NCBI GenBank assembly: GCA_007988785.1
Contig: BJUU01000002.1
Span: 124,001 to 188,000, forward strand
Direction of reading: 5' to 3'
Source: Agrococcus baldri
Lineage (GTDB): Bacteria > Actinomycetota > Actinomycetes > Actinomycetales > Microbacteriaceae
Length of the DNA: 64,000 nt
Shown here one piece after another: positions 17,075 through 26,645 of the stretch; within the stretch, counting starts at the first letter, position 1; every line of letters begins with the position of its first letter. The notes beneath the pieces were generated by a model. That model was not told the origin of the DNA. It ran no database searches and saw only the letters and a program-made list of their open reading frames with translations. A program made the translations under genes and the position numbers.

Positions 17075-17608
17075 ATGGCGCAACGAGGACCGCTTCCGGT
17101 CGACCCGATCGCCGAGGCGAAGCGGCAGTGGACGGCGCATGGCTGGGACGACGCCGCTGGCGGCATGTCGGCCGTGACCTCGGTCATGCGCACACAGCAG
17201 ATCATGCTGGGCCGGGTCGAGCGCGCCCTCAAGCCCTTCGGGCTGTCGTTCGCCCGCTTCGAGATGCTGCGACTGCTCGCCTTCACGCGTGAGGGGCGGA
17301 TGCCCATGGCGAGCGCCATCGCGCGCCTGCAGGTGCATCCCACGAGCGTCACGAACACGGTGGACCGCCTGGTGCGCGACTGCCTCCTGCGGCGCGAACC
17401 GCACCCGACGGACGGCCGCGCGATCCTCGTGTCGCTGACACCGGAAGGCAAGGAGCTCGTCGAACGCGCGACGGTCGCGCTCAACGAGGTGTTCGCGCAG
17501 CCCGGTCTCCCCGACGACGACACGCTCCAGCTCGTGCGCATCCTGGCACGGTTCCGCAAGGATGCTGGTGACTTCGCGTCTCCGCGCCCGGTGCCGGATC
17601 CGCTCTGA
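17075..17608 (+). CDS. MarR-family transcriptional regulator
   Basis: A 177-residue MarR regulator with the winged helix visible as MPMASAIARLQVHPTSVTNT, VDRLVRDCLLRR and DGRAILVSLTPEGKEL (about 80-135). The ATG at 17075 follows GAAGAGGA; longer starts from 17000 lack a ribosome site. It ends 12 bases from the convergent end of the valine operon. MarR proteins often sense aromatic acids or acyl-CoAs, so it could control the valine operon or the nearby hydrolase, but the 17-bp palindrome at the mmsA promoter does not recur in front of this gene. Confidence 0.9.
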   Translation: MAQRGPLPVDPIAEAKRQWTAHGWDDAAGGMSAVTSVMRTQQIMLGRVERALKPFGLSFARFEMLRLLAFTREGRMPMASAIARLQVHPTSVTNTVDRLVRDCLLRREPHPTDGRAILVSLTPEGKELVERATVALNEVFAQPGLPDDDTLQLVRILARFRKDAGDFASPRPVPDPL

Positions 17609-17620
17609 ACCGCTCCCGTG

Positions 17621-18397
17621 TCAACGGTGGTTGAACTGCGGCGTGCGCTTGTCACGGAACGCGGCCATCCCCTCTGTCTGATCGCCGAGTGCGAAGGTCG
17701 CGGCGAACGCCTGCTTCTCGAACCGCAGCCCCTCCGTGAGGGGCGACTCCTGAGCTGCCTGCATCGCGTTCTTCGCCGTGTACGCGACAGGGAGTGACTT
17801 CGACGCGATGCCTTCCGCCAGCTTGGTGGCCTCGTCGAGCAAGTCGGCAGCGGGGACGATGCGGGAGACGAGTCCGGAGCGCTCCGCTTCCTCGGCGCCC
17901 ATGGTCCTTCCTGTCAGGATGAGCTCGGCCGCCTTGTACTTGCCGACCGCCCGCGGCAGTCGCTGGGTGCCGCCAATTCCCGGGATCACACCCAGGTTGA
18001 TCTCGGGCTGCCCGAACTTCGCCGTGTCTGCGGCAAGGATGATGTCGCACATCATCGCCAGCTCGCAACCGCCGCCGAGTGCGAAGCCGGCGACCGCGGC
18101 GATGACCGGAGTGCGGAGCCGCTCGAACTCGCCCCAGCGGGCGAACGGATCGTTGAGATGCGCGTCGATGTAGCCCTGGTCGGCCAGCTCCTTGATGTCA
18201 GCACCGGCCGCGAATGCTCGCTCGGAACCGGTCACCACGATCACGCCGATGCCGGGATCGGCGTCGAACTCCTTGCTCGCGGTGACGACCTCGCGGACCA
18301 GGGTCGAGTTGAGAGCGTTGAGCGCCTCCGGACGGTTGAGCGTGATCCAGCCGACGCGTCCTCGAGTGTCGACGATGATGGTCTCGTAGTCGGTCAC
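17621..18397 (-). CDS. Enoyl-CoA hydratase (crotonase), valine operon
   Basis: A 258-residue short-chain enoyl-CoA hydratase, the standard EchA length. The oxyanion-hole segments [13 protein letters not shown] and [15 protein letters not shown] and the catalytic Glu in [19 protein letters not shown] are present. In the valine route it hydrates methacrylyl-CoA to 3-hydroxyisobutyryl-CoA. GGGAG 5 bases before GTG 18397 fixes the start; the open frame extends further but without a ribosome site. It is the last gene of the mmsA operon, 10 bases after mmsB. Confidence 0.93.
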   Translation of the reverse strand: MTDYETIIVDTRGRVGWITLNRPEALNALNSTLVREVVTASKEFDADPGIGVIVVTGSERAFAAGADIKELADQGYIDAHLNDPFARWGEFERLRTPVIAAVAGFALGGGCELAMMCDIILAADTAKFGQPEINLGVIPGIGGTQRLPRAVGKYKAAELILTGRTMGAEEAERSGLVSRIVPAADLLDEATKLAEGIASKSLPVAYTAKNAMQAAQESPLTEGLRFEKQAFAATFALGDQTEGMAAFRDKRTPQFNHR

Positions 18398-18407
18398 GTC
18401 AGCTCCC

Positions 18408-19340
18408 TCAAGCCTCGATGTCGACACGCTGGCCGCGCGCATCTGATTCGCTCCGGATCATCTTGATGACGCCGGAGAAGTCCTGGCCGGCACCCTCGCC
18501 GGCGGCGAAGTCGCCGTAGATCCCGCCCGCGAGGAGCCCGAGCTTCGCGTCGACGCCCGTGAGGGCGATCGCCTGTGCTGCGAGACCGAGATCCTTCGAC
18601 ATCAGTGCTCCCGCGAAGCCCGGCCGGTAGTCGTTGTTCGCCGGACTCGTCGGCACGGGGCCCGGCACCGGGCAGTTGGTCGTCAGCGCCCAGCACTGGC
18701 CGGTGGCGTTCGATGCCACGTCGAACAGGGCCTGGTGCGTCAACCCGAGGCGCTCACCGAGGACGAATGCCTCGGCGACGGCGATCTGCGTCACGCCCAG
18801 GATCATGTTGTTGCAGACCTTCGCGGCCTGGCCGAGCCCCGGACCGCCGCAGTGGACGATCCGGCGCCCCATCGCTTCGAGCACCGGCAGCGCCTCGGCG
18901 AAGTCCGCCTCAGCCCCGCCGACCATGAGCGCGAGCGTGGCGTTCTCCGCCCCGACGACGCCGCCGGAGACGGGCGCGTCGAGGCTGCGGTGACCCGCGG
19001 CGGTGGCTGCGGCGTGGGCAGCACGCGACTCGTCGACCGCGATCGTGGACGAGTCGATGAAGAGCGTGCCCGGGCGAGCTGCGCCGAGAAGCCCGCGAGT
19101 CGACCCGGAGCCGTTGTACGCCTCGAGCACGTGGTGACCGCTCGGCAGCATCGTGATGACGATGTCGGCCGATGCCACCGCCTTCGCGCCCGACGGTGCG
19201 ACAGCGATGCCGGCGGCCTGCGCCGTCTCGAGCGCCGCCGGGACGACATCGAAGCCGGTGACCTCGTGGCCCGCCTTCACGAGGTTGGCGGCCATGGGTC
19301 CGCCCATGTGGCCAAGGCCGATGAATGCGATGCTGGTCAT
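18408..19340 (-). CDS. mmsB: 3-Hydroxyisobutyrate dehydrogenase
   Basis: A 310-residue beta-hydroxyacid dehydrogenase with the NAD-binding [14 protein letters not shown], substrate motif [16 protein letters not shown] and catalytic Lys in [11 protein letters not shown]. It oxidises 3-hydroxyisobutyrate to methylmalonate semialdehyde. It overlaps the HIBYL-CoA hydrolase gene by 4 bases and stands in the expected pathway neighbourhood with mmsA, so the specific name is well supported. Confidence 0.93.
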   Translation of the reverse strand: MTSIAFIGLGHMGGPMAANLVKAGHEVTGFDVVPAALETAQAAGIAVAPSGAKAVASADIVITMLPSGHHVLEAYNGSGSTRGLLGAARPGTLFIDSSTIAVDESRAAHAAATAAGHRSLDAPVSGGVVGAENATLALMVGGAEADFAEALPVLEAMGRRIVHCGGPGLGQAAKVCNNMILGVTQIAVAEAFVLGERLGLTHQALFDVASNATGQCWALTTNCPVPGPVPTSPANNDYRPGFAGALMSKDLGLAAQAIALTGVDAKLGLLAGGIYGDFAAGEGAGQDFSGVIKMIRSESDARGQRVDIEA

Positions 19341-20407
19341 GTCGTCTCCTTCGACGCAGATGCGGTGGTGAGGTCGAGGTCCCCTTCGGGAGGAGCCTCG
19401 AAGAATGCAGCGACGTCCGCGGCGTTGACATCGGCGTGGGCGGCGGGCTGCCAGATCGGGCTGCGGTCCTTGTCGACGAGCTGGGCCCGGATGCCCTCGG
19501 CGAAGTCCGGGGTCATCGACGAATGCCGTGACACGCGGTACTCCTGAGCGAGCGCCACCTCGAGCGACGACAGGTGCCGTGCTCGGCGCAGCGCCTCGAG
19601 GGTCACGGCCAGCGCGAGCGGAGACTTGCGTGCGATGACGTCCGCGAGCGCGGATGCTGCTTCGTCACCGCTGTTGCGGAGTCGATCGAGAATGCCGGTG
19701 ACGGAGGACGCCCCGAACGCGGCATCCGTCCAGTCGCGCTGCGCAGCGATCACGCCGGGCTCCGGCTCGCTCGCGAGCCGAGCGATCGCCGCCGCCGGCT
19801 CCTCGGTCTCGAGCGCCAGCAGCAGCGCGGGGATGCGGTCGCTCGAGATGAAGTGGTCCGAGAATCCGACGAGGATGGCGTCGGCCGGCCCGACGTTGCC
19901 GGCGGTCAGCGCGAGGCGCACGCCCAGCTCTCCGGGAGCCTGCGCGAGCAGCCAGGTCGCGCCGACGTCGGGGATGTAGCCGATCGTCACCTCGGGGAAG
20001 CCGAGCTTGGAGCGCTCCGTCACGACCCGGTGCGAGCCGTGCGCCGAGACGCCGATGCCCCCGCCGAGCACGATGCCGTCCTGGATCGCGACGAACGGCT
20101 TCGGGTAGCGAGCGATGCGTGCGTTCAGCGCGTACTCGTCGCGCCAGAACGCGGCCGCGCCCGAGCCGTCGCCGTCGGTCACGTCGCGATAGAGGCTGAC
20201 AACGTCACCGCCGGCGCAAAGCCCTCGATCACCTGCACCCACGACCGCGACCGTGGCGATCGCGTCGTCGTACTCCCAAGCGTCCATCGCCTCGGCGATG
20301 AGCTCGACCATCGTGTGCGTCAGCGCGTTGATCGCCTTCGGCCGGTTCAAGGTCAGCAGTCCGAGCCTGCCGCGCTGCTCGACCAGCACCGCTGCGTCGC
20401 CGGTCAC
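19337..20407 (-). CDS. 3-Hydroxyisobutyryl-CoA hydrolase
   Basis: A 356-residue crotonase-superfamily protein of the HIBYL-CoA hydrolase branch, longer than ordinary hydratases. Family blocks are RGLCAGGDVVSLYRD, GIGVSAHGSHRVVTE, FPEVTIGYIPDVGATWLL and the C-terminal RDRSPIW-like KDRSPIWQPA. It releases free 3-hydroxyisobutyrate from its CoA ester. The GTG at 20407 makes a 4-base overlap with the acyl-CoA dehydrogenase stop; the long upstream extension in this frame merely reads through that gene. Confidence 0.92.
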   Translation of the reverse strand: MTGDAAVLVEQRGRLGLLTLNRPKAINALTHTMVELIAEAMDAWEYDDAIATVAVVGAGDRGLCAGGDVVSLYRDVTDGDGSGAAAFWRDEYALNARIARYPKPFVAIQDGIVLGGGIGVSAHGSHRVVTERSKLGFPEVTIGYIPDVGATWLLAQAPGELGVRLALTAGNVGPADAILVGFSDHFISSDRIPALLLALETEEPAAAIARLASEPEPGVIAAQRDWTDAAFGASSVTGILDRLRNSGDEAASALADVIARKSPLALAVTLEALRRARHLSSLEVALAQEYRVSRHSSMTPDFAEGIRAQLVDKDRSPIWQPAAHADVNAADVAAFFEAPPEGDLDLTTASASKETT

Positions 20408-21543
20408 CGGGCGCCCGCCAGCAGGTCGCGTCCCACGATGAGCCGCATGATCTCGTTCGTGCCCTCCAAGATCTGATGCACCCGCAGGTCGCGGACGACC
20501 CGCTCGATCCCGTACTCGTGCAGGTATCCGTAGCCGCCGTGCAGCTGCAAGGCTGCATTCGCGGCGTCGAACGCCGCATCGGTCGCGAAGCGCTTCGCGA
20601 GCGCACACGCGGCCGCGACGTCCGAGGCACCCTCGTCCATCTTCTCCGCGGCGCGGAACAGCAGGGCCCGAGCCGCCTGCAGCTCGGTCTCGATGTCGGC
20701 AAGGGTGAATACGACCGATTGGTTCGCCGAGAGCGGCGTGCCGAACGCCTCGCGCTCCTGGACATAGCGCAACGTGCGGTCGAGCGCCCACTGCGCACCG
20801 CCCAGCGAGCACGCGCCCATGTTCACGCGACCGCCGTTGAGCCCCTTCATCGCGATCGAGAAGCCTTCGCCCTCGGCCCCCAGCCGGTTCGCGACCGGGA
20901 CGCGCACGCCCTCCAGGACCACCTGACGGGTGGGCTGCGCGTTCCAGCCCATCTTCTGCTCGTTCGGACCGAAGCTCAGTCCGGGGGTCTCTGCCGGGAC
21001 GACGATGGCGCTGATCCCCTTGGGGCCGCGCTCTCCCGTGCGAGCCATGACGATGTACACCGCCGAGGATCCCGCACCGGAGATGAACTGCTTGACCCCG
21101 TCGAGGACGTAGTCGTCGCCGTCCCGCCGGGCCGACGAGGTGAGGGCCGCGGCATCCGAGCCTGCACCCGGCTCAGTCAGGCAGTAGCTGCCGAGGTCGG
21201 TCATCGCCACCATGCCGGGCACCCACCGCTGCCGTTGCGCGTCGGTGCCGAACGTGTCGATCATCCACGCCACCATGTTGTGGATGGAGATGTAGGCGGC
21301 GATCGCCGTGTCTCCCTTCGCGAGCTCCTCGAAGATCGCGACGGCATCGGCCCGTGACAGCCCGGCGCCCCCGATATCCTCCTGCACGTAGATGCCGCCG
21401 AGCCCCAACTCCCCCGCCTGCGCCAGTGCGTCCACGGGGAAGTGCTTGGTCGCATCCCACTCCGATGCGTTCGGGGCGAGCACGGTCGACGCGAAGCCGC
21501 GCACTGCGTCGACGATCGCACGGCGTTCCTCGGTCATCGTCAT
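20404..21543 (-). CDS. Isobutyryl-CoA dehydrogenase (acyl-CoA dehydrogenase)
   Basis: A 379-residue acyl-CoA dehydrogenase. The flavin segment SYCLTEPGAGSDAA, LHGGYGYLHEYGIERVVRD and catalytic Glu in HQILEGTNEIMR are intact. Position between mmsA and the HIBYL-CoA hydrolase indicates isobutyryl-CoA to methacrylyl-CoA. Electrons would go to the ETF encoded at 24.8-26.5 kb. It lies 13 bases after mmsA. Confidence 0.92.
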   Translation of the reverse strand: MTMTEERRAIVDAVRGFASTVLAPNASEWDATKHFPVDALAQAGELGLGGIYVQEDIGGAGLSRADAVAIFEELAKGDTAIAAYISIHNMVAWMIDTFGTDAQRQRWVPGMVAMTDLGSYCLTEPGAGSDAAALTSSARRDGDDYVLDGVKQFISGAGSSAVYIVMARTGERGPKGISAIVVPAETPGLSFGPNEQKMGWNAQPTRQVVLEGVRVPVANRLGAEGEGFSIAMKGLNGGRVNMGACSLGGAQWALDRTLRYVQEREAFGTPLSANQSVVFTLADIETELQAARALLFRAAEKMDEGASDVAAACALAKRFATDAAFDAANAALQLHGGYGYLHEYGIERVVRDLRVHQILEGTNEIMRLIVGRDLLAGAR

Positions 21544-21556
21544 GGTCTTCCCTGCC

Positions 21557-23056
21557 TCAGTGCATCGTGGGGATGACGAAGCTCGCGCCTTCCTTGATGC
21601 CGGAAGGCCAGCGGCTCGTGACGGTCTTGGTCTTCGTGTAGAAGCGGAACGCGTCGGGGCCGTGCTGGTTCAGGTCCCCGAACCCCGACCGCTTCCAGCC
21701 GCCGAAGGTGTGGTAGGCGATCGGCACGGGAATGGGGACGTTGACGCCCACCATGCCGACGTTCACGCGTGCGCTGAAGTCGCGCGCGGCATCGCCGTCG
21801 CGGGTGAAGATCGAGACGCCGTTGCCGTATTCGTGATCGGTCGCCATCGCGAGCGCCTGCTCATAGTCATCGGCGCGGGCGATGATCAGCACGGGGCCGA
21901 AGACCTCCTCCTTGTAGATGGTCATGTCGGTCGTGACGTTGTCGAAGAGGGTGGGCCCGAGGTAGAACCCGTTCTCGAAGCCTTCGACGGTGAGACCCCG
22001 TCCGTCGGCGAGCAGCGTGCCGCCCTCCTCGATGCCGGTGCTGATGTAGTGCTCCACCCGCCGCAGCGCCTCGGAGGTCACGAGTGGGCCGTAGTCGTTG
22101 CTCTCGTCCGATGCCGGCCCGACCTTCAGGTGCGTCACGCGTTCGGCGAGCTTGGCGGCGAGGGCGTCGCCGGTCTCCTTGCCGACCGGGACTGCAACCG
22201 AGATCGCCATGCAGCGCTCCCCCGCCGAGCCGTATCCGGCGCCGATGAGCGCGTCGGCGACCTGGTCGAGATCCGCATCCGGCATCACGATCATGTGGTT
22301 CTTCGCCCCGCCGAAGCACTGGGCGCGCTTGCCGTTGGCCGCGGCGGTCGCGTAGATGTACTGCGCGATCGGCGTCGAGCCCACGAAGCCGACTGCCATG
22401 ACGCGATCGTCGTTCAGGATGGCGTCGACGGCGTCCTTGTCGCCGTTGACGACGTTGAGCACTCCGGCCGGGAGACCAGCCTCGAGGAAGAGCTCGGCGA
22501 TCCGCAGCGGCACGGAGGGGTCGCGCTCGGAGGGCTTGAGGATGAACGAGTTGCCCGCGGCGAGCGCCGGCCCCATCTTCCACAGCGGGATCATGGCCGG
22601 GAAGTTGAAGGGAGTGATGCCGGACACGACGCCGAGCGGCTGCCGCATGGAGTAGACGTCGATCCCGGTTCCCGCGCCAGTCGAGTACTCGCCCTTCAGC
22701 AGGTGCGGAGCACCGGCGGCGAATTCGATCACCTCGACACCCCGCTGGATGTCGCCCATGGCGTCCGGCACCGTCTTGCCGTGCTCGCTCGACAGGAGCC
22801 TCGCGAGATTCGGCATGTCCGTCGCGACGAGCTCGAGGAACTTCAGCAGCACGCGTGCGCGCTTCTGCGGGTTCGTCGCGCCCCACCCGACCTGCGCGGC
22901 CTCGGCGTTCGCGATGGCGGCCTCCACCTCGGCGGTGCTGGCCAGCGGCACCCTCGCCTGGACTTCTCCAGTGCTCGGGTCAAAGACGTCGCTGAAGCGG
23001 CCGGAGGTGCCGGCGACATGAGCGCCGCCGATGAAGTGCGTGAGTTCGCGGGTCAT
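21557..23056 (-). CDS. mmsA: Methylmalonate-semialdehyde dehydrogenase (CoA-acylating)
   Basis: A 499-residue aldehyde dehydrogenase of the MmsA type with the diagnostic CFGGAKNHMIVMPDAD and catalytic Cys282 in GSAGERCMAIS. It converts methylmalonate semialdehyde to propionyl-CoA and CO2. GGAG lies 9 bases before the ATG at 23056; the frame stays open far upstream but that part is compositionally random and overlaps another gene. First gene of the valine operon (mmsA, acyl-CoA dehydrogenase, HIBYL-CoA hydrolase, mmsB, enoyl-CoA hydratase); the propionyl-CoA formed would feed the prp genes at 61-64 kb. Confidence 0.95.
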   Translation of the reverse strand: MTRELTHFIGGAHVAGTSGRFSDVFDPSTGEVQARVPLASTAEVEAAIANAEAAQVGWGATNPQKRARVLLKFLELVATDMPNLARLLSSEHGKTVPDAMGDIQRGVEVIEFAAGAPHLLKGEYSTGAGTGIDVYSMRQPLGVVSGITPFNFPAMIPLWKMGPALAAGNSFILKPSERDPSVPLRIAELFLEAGLPAGVLNVVNGDKDAVDAILNDDRVMAVGFVGSTPIAQYIYATAAANGKRAQCFGGAKNHMIVMPDADLDQVADALIGAGYGSAGERCMAISVAVPVGKETGDALAAKLAERVTHLKVGPASDESNDYGPLVTSEALRRVEHYISTGIEEGGTLLADGRGLTVEGFENGFYLGPTLFDNVTTDMTIYKEEVFGPVLIIARADDYEQALAMATDHEYGNGVSIFTRDGDAARDFSARVNVGMVGVNVPIPVPIAYHTFGGWKRSGFGDLNQHGPDAFRFYTKTKTVTSRWPSGIKEGASFVIPTMH

Positions 23057-23098
23057 CCCGTCGACTCCTTCCGTGTCATTCGACACCTCGAGATCAAA

Positions 23099-23117
23099 GC
23101 TTGGAGTCCAAACTATA
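23099..23117 (-). promoter_or_regulatory. mmsA promoter with overlapping palindrome
   Basis: On the minus strand a -10 box TATAGT (bases 23112-23117) is followed by the palindrome TTGGA-G-TCCAA (23101-23111), extended to a 17-bp imperfect repeat AGcTTGGAgTCCAAaCT at 23098-23114. The -35 region is weak. The predicted start point falls in the palindrome, so a dimeric repressor site is likely. The protein that binds it is not evident. Confidence 0.5.
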
Positions 23118-23337
23118 TGCATGGATGACCTATTAATGGAACCCCGGACGCGCCTCAGTTTGATGAAGCACGGCGGGAGGGCTGGTGCCTCAGTCTCAGC
23201 GTGAATCCGGGCCGCGGAGGCAAGCCGACGGCGACCGAGCTCGTCGGTATCGACCTGAGCGCGGTCACCGTGTGATCCTTCGAGGAAATTCCAACACCCA
23301 CATGAGTAGCGACACCCTCGACGGTCGCTGTTGTGCT

Positions 23338-24762
23338 CTATCGGGCGCTGACCTTGCCGAACAGGTTCGCGATCGGTGCGAGCACGAGCGGCCTTGCGGC
23401 CACCCAGCCGGCAGCGACGACGACCATCGAGGCGACGAAGATCCAGAAGCCCGTCCAGTTCACCGCGTCCTGCGAGGCGTACATGTGGTTCAGGTTGCGG
23501 AGGGCGCCGGTGGCGAACACCAACGCGACGTGCCCGATGATGAACAGCACGAAGTAGATCATCACCGGGAAGTGCACGGCGCGAGCCGCCTCGACGGGGT
23601 AGGCCTTGTTGAGGACTGTCGCGCTCTTGGGCCACACCCCCGACATGCGAACGCCGGTGATTGCCGCGAGCGGCGCGGCGACGAAGACGGTGACGAAGTA
23701 CGCCAGCTGCTGCAGGCTGTTGTAGTTGACCCACCCGTGCTCGGTCGGCCAGTCCAACGACACGTACTGCAGTGCGGCACTCGCCGCGTTGGGGAACACC
23801 TCCCAGCTCGTCGGCACGATGCGCATCCAGTGGCCGGTGGCGAACAGCAGCACGACGAAGATCACGCCGTTGAGCAGCCACAGGATGTCGAGGGACTGGT
23901 GCAACCACAGCGGCAGGCTGATCTTGCCGCTGCCGTCCTTCGACCAACGCGGGATCCAGAAGGCCGAGGGCCGCGTCTCCCGCCGCACCTGGAGCCCTGA
24001 CCGGATGATCAGCACGATGAGGAACACGTTGAAGAAGTGCTGCCACCCGAGCCACGCCGGGAAGCCCACGGGTGCGCCTTCGGGCAAGTCGTAGGCGCCA
24101 GGATAGGCGGCGAGGAAGCCCTGCGTGGACTCCAGACCGACGACCCACCGGGCGAGCATGACGACGAGCGCCGCGACGAGCACGAGCCCGCCGACCCCGA
24201 GGATGATCGCGCCGACCCACTGCGTGCGAGTGAACGGCCCGTACCGCTTCGCTTCCGCCTTCGGCGGCTGCCCTTCGGATGCGCTGGTCGGCCGCGGCTC
24301 TGCGGCCGCGGGTCGGGCGACCACCGGTGCCTCCACCGCTGCGGACGACTCTGCGGCCGCGGGACGGGGCAGCCCACGACGGGACGAACGCGGCGGCGAG
24401 CTCGGAGCTTCAGCTGCGTCCGCCGACGCGGCCGCCCGCCGCGGATCCGGCCCGGTCTCACGCGCGGCCGGCTCCGGGGCGACGGCGGCCGGAGGCGAAG
24501 CCTCGCCTCCGGCGACGCGCGGCAGGCCGCGGCGCCGCGGAGGCCCACCCGCTGCGGGTGCGGCTGCCGCGGACGCGGCCTCCGGTTCGGAAGCCGGCGC
24601 ATGCTCGGACGTCGCTGGCATCGGCGCCGGAGCGCTCGGCTCGATCGACCGCGCCGGCTCGGCCGCGGAGGCGTCCGTTCCCGCGGCCTCGCCGACCGGC
24701 GGCCAGGCGTCGCCGCCCGCTGTGCGCGGGAGGCCGCGCCGCCTGCCCCCGTTCGTCGCCAT
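23338..24762 (-). CDS. Membrane cytochrome b-type protein with repeat-bearing Ala/Pro-rich N-terminus
   Basis: A 474-residue protein in two parts. Residues 1-175 are Ala/Pro/Glu-rich, probably disordered and cytoplasmic, with three copies of an RRGLPR motif (7-13, 77-82, 127-133), two followed by AGG(D/E)A-WPP or -SPP. Residues 181-470 hold about six membrane segments of the cytochrome b561/formate-dehydrogenase gamma type, with His candidates for haem in [29 protein letters not shown] and IIGHVALVF. It lies 6 bases downstream of etfA on the same strand. No ETF-quinone oxidoreductase is seen nearby, so it may carry electrons from ETF into the membrane. That role is inference. Confidence 0.8.
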   Translation of the reverse strand: MATNGGRRRGLPRTAGGDAWPPVGEAAGTDASAAEPARSIEPSAPAPMPATSEHAPASEPEAASAAAAPAAGGPPRRRGLPRVAGGEASPPAAVAPEPAARETGPDPRRAAASADAAEAPSSPPRSSRRGLPRPAAAESSAAVEAPVVARPAAAEPRPTSASEGQPPKAEAKRYGPFTRTQWVGAIILGVGGLVLVAALVVMLARWVVGLESTQGFLAAYPGAYDLPEGAPVGFPAWLGWQHFFNVFLIVLIIRSGLQVRRETRPSAFWIPRWSKDGSGKISLPLWLHQSLDILWLLNGVIFVVLLFATGHWMRIVPTSWEVFPNAASAALQYVSLDWPTEHGWVNYNSLQQLAYFVTVFVAAPLAAITGVRMSGVWPKSATVLNKAYPVEAARAVHFPVMIYFVLFIIGHVALVFATGALRNLNHMYASQDAVNWTGFWIFVASMVVVAAGWVAARPLVLAPIANLFGKVSAR

Positions 24763-24768
24763 GCGCCC

Positions 24769-25761
24769 CTACTTCTGCTTCGACTCGATCGCCGCGATCA
24801 GCTGCGGCACCACCGTGAACACGTCACCGACCACGCCGAAGTCGGCGACGTCGAAGATGGGAGCGTCGGCGTCCTTGTTGATCGCCACGATCGCCTTCGC
24901 CGTCTGCATGCCGGCCCTGTGCTGGATCGCACCGGAGATGCCCAGCGCGACGTACAGCTGGGGCGACACGGAGACGCCCGTCTGCCCGACCTGATGCGCC
25001 TGCGGCACGTACCCGGCGTCGACCGCCGCGCGCGAAGCACCCACTGCCGCGCCCAGGGCGTCGGCGAGCCGCTCGACGAGCTCGAACTGCTCCTTCGATC
25101 CCAGACCTCGGCCGCCCGAGACGACCTTGCCGGCTCCGCGGAGCTCCGGTCGCGACGACGTCACCACGGCCTCGTCGATCGACTCGATCGTCGCAGCCTG
25201 GCGGCCCGAAGCGGTCACGCTCAGCTGCTCGACCGACGGCTCGGCGACCGCCTCGGCACGCGCGTCGATCGCGCCCTGCCGGACGGTGATGACCGGCGCG
25301 CCGAACGTCACCGCGGAATCCACGTTGTATGCGCCGCCGTAGACCGAGTGGTGAGCGACCACGCCCTCGTCGTCGCGGGAGACTCCCACCACGTCGACGG
25401 CGAGCCCCGACCGGGTGCGGGCAGCGAACCGGCCCGCGGCATCCCGCCCCTCGATGGAGTTCGACAGCAGGACCGCGTCGGGGCGCACGAGCTCCGCAGC
25501 TGCGGCGAGGGCGTCGACGGCCGGCACCGTCAGGACGGAGGCATCCGCGCTGTCGGCGATCAGCACCCGAGCAGCACCGAGTGCCGCAGCCTGCTCGGCT
25601 GCACCGGCGCTCTTCCCCGGCTCGGTCACCACGAGCGCCACGGGCGTGCCGATGGACGCGGCCGCGCCCAGCAGGCCCGCCGCGCTCTTGGCGAGCCCGC
25701 CCGAAGGCATCACATCGACCAGTACGAGGACCGAATCCTCAGCGAAATCTGTCATCTCCAC
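24769..25761 (-). CDS. etfA: Electron transfer flavoprotein alpha subunit
   Basis: A 330-residue ETF alpha subunit. The C-terminal FAD domain has [21 protein letters not shown], the [20 protein letters not shown] block and [18 protein letters not shown]. Together with EtfB it takes electrons from the many acyl-CoA dehydrogenases of the window. It follows etfB by 5 bases and is followed by the cytochrome b gene after 6 bases, so the three are one unit. Confidence 0.95.
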   Translation of the reverse strand: MEMTDFAEDSVLVLVDVMPSGGLAKSAAGLLGAAASIGTPVALVVTEPGKSAGAAEQAAALGAARVLIADSADASVLTVPAVDALAAAAELVRPDAVLLSNSIEGRDAAGRFAARTRSGLAVDVVGVSRDDEGVVAHHSVYGGAYNVDSAVTFGAPVITVRQGAIDARAEAVAEPSVEQLSVTASGRQAATIESIDEAVVTSSRPELRGAGKVVSGGRGLGSKEQFELVERLADALGAAVGASRAAVDAGYVPQAHQVGQTGVSVSPQLYVALGISGAIQHRAGMQTAKAIVAINKDADAPIFDVADFGVVGDVFTVVPQLIAAIESKQK

Positions 25762-25766
25762 ACCCC

Positions 25767-26543
25767 TCAGACCAGTCGGTTCTGCGCGAGGAACTCCGCG
25801 AGCTGCTCGCCTGCGTCGCCCTCGTCCACGATCTTCACGCCCGCCTCGCGCGGCGGCTTCTCGCTGACCCCGATGACGATCGATCGCGACGCCTCCGGCG
25901 CCTCGGGATCGATGCCGAGATCGGCCAGCGTCACCGTCTCGAAGGGCTTCTTCTTGGCCGCCATGATGCCCTTGAAGTTCGGGAACCTTCCCTCCGGCAG
26001 CCGTTCCGTCACGGAGATCACCGCCGGCAGCGTCGCCGACACTCGCATGGTCGCTGCATCACTGGCGCGCTCGCCCGAGACCCTGTCCTCGGTGATCTCC
26101 ACCGCGTTCAGGCTCGTGGCCGAGGGGACGTCCAGCAGCTCGGCGATCATGGCTGGCAGGACTCCCCCGGAGCCGTCCGTGGACACGTTCCCGCCGATGA
26201 CCAGGTCGAACCCGACGCGGCGCAGCGCCGCCGCCAGCACCTCGGCGGTCAGCCCCGTGTCGGCGCCCACGAGGCCCGGGTCGACGACGTGCACGGCCGA
26301 CCCGGCGCCCATGGCGAGGCCCTTGCGGATCGTCGCCGCCGACCCTTCCGGCGCCATGGACAGGACCACGACCTCGGTTCCGGGGTGCGCATCGGCATGG
26401 CTCAGCGCCACCTCGACCGAGCGCTCCCCGATCTCGTCGAGCACCGCCTCGCTCGCCCCACGGTCCGCGAGACCCGTCTCGATATTCAGCTTGCGCTCCC
26501 CGTAGGTATCGGGAACCTCTTTGATCAGCACAACGATCTTCAT
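25767..26543 (-). CDS. etfB: Electron transfer flavoprotein beta subunit
   Basis: A 258-residue ETF beta subunit beginning MKIVVLIKEVPDTYGERKL, with the AMP-binding region and a C-terminal LADLGIDPEAPEASRSIVI. The ATG at 26543 is preferred to the ATG at 26549 because AGGAG directly abuts the earlier codon but lies 6 bases before the later one. It starts the etfB-etfA-cytochrome b unit; its promoter must lie in the 102 bases before the acyl-CoA dehydrogenase stop. Confidence 0.95.
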   Translation of the reverse strand: MKIVVLIKEVPDTYGERKLNIETGLADRGASEAVLDEIGERSVEVALSHADAHPGTEVVVLSMAPEGSAATIRKGLAMGAGSAVHVVDPGLVGADTGLTAEVLAAALRRVGFDLVIGGNVSTDGSGGVLPAMIAELLDVPSATSLNAVEITEDRVSGERASDAATMRVSATLPAVISVTERLPEGRFPNFKGIMAAKKKPFETVTLADLGIDPEAPEASRSIVIGVSEKPPREAGVKIVDEGDAGEQLAEFLAQNRLV

Positions 26544-26645
26544 CGACATCTCCTCATGAGCGTGGCGCGTGTGCTGCGCCTCGACGCGTACCCGGTCACG
26601 CGCACACCGCTTCGTGACCGCTCAACATGGATCGGGTGCATCCCG

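Noticed and set aside
21557-24220. An 887-codon open frame covering mmsA and much of the cytochrome b gene
   Set aside because: The upstream half is an Arg-rich shadow of the cytochrome b gene in another frame; family similarity begins only at the ATG at 23056.
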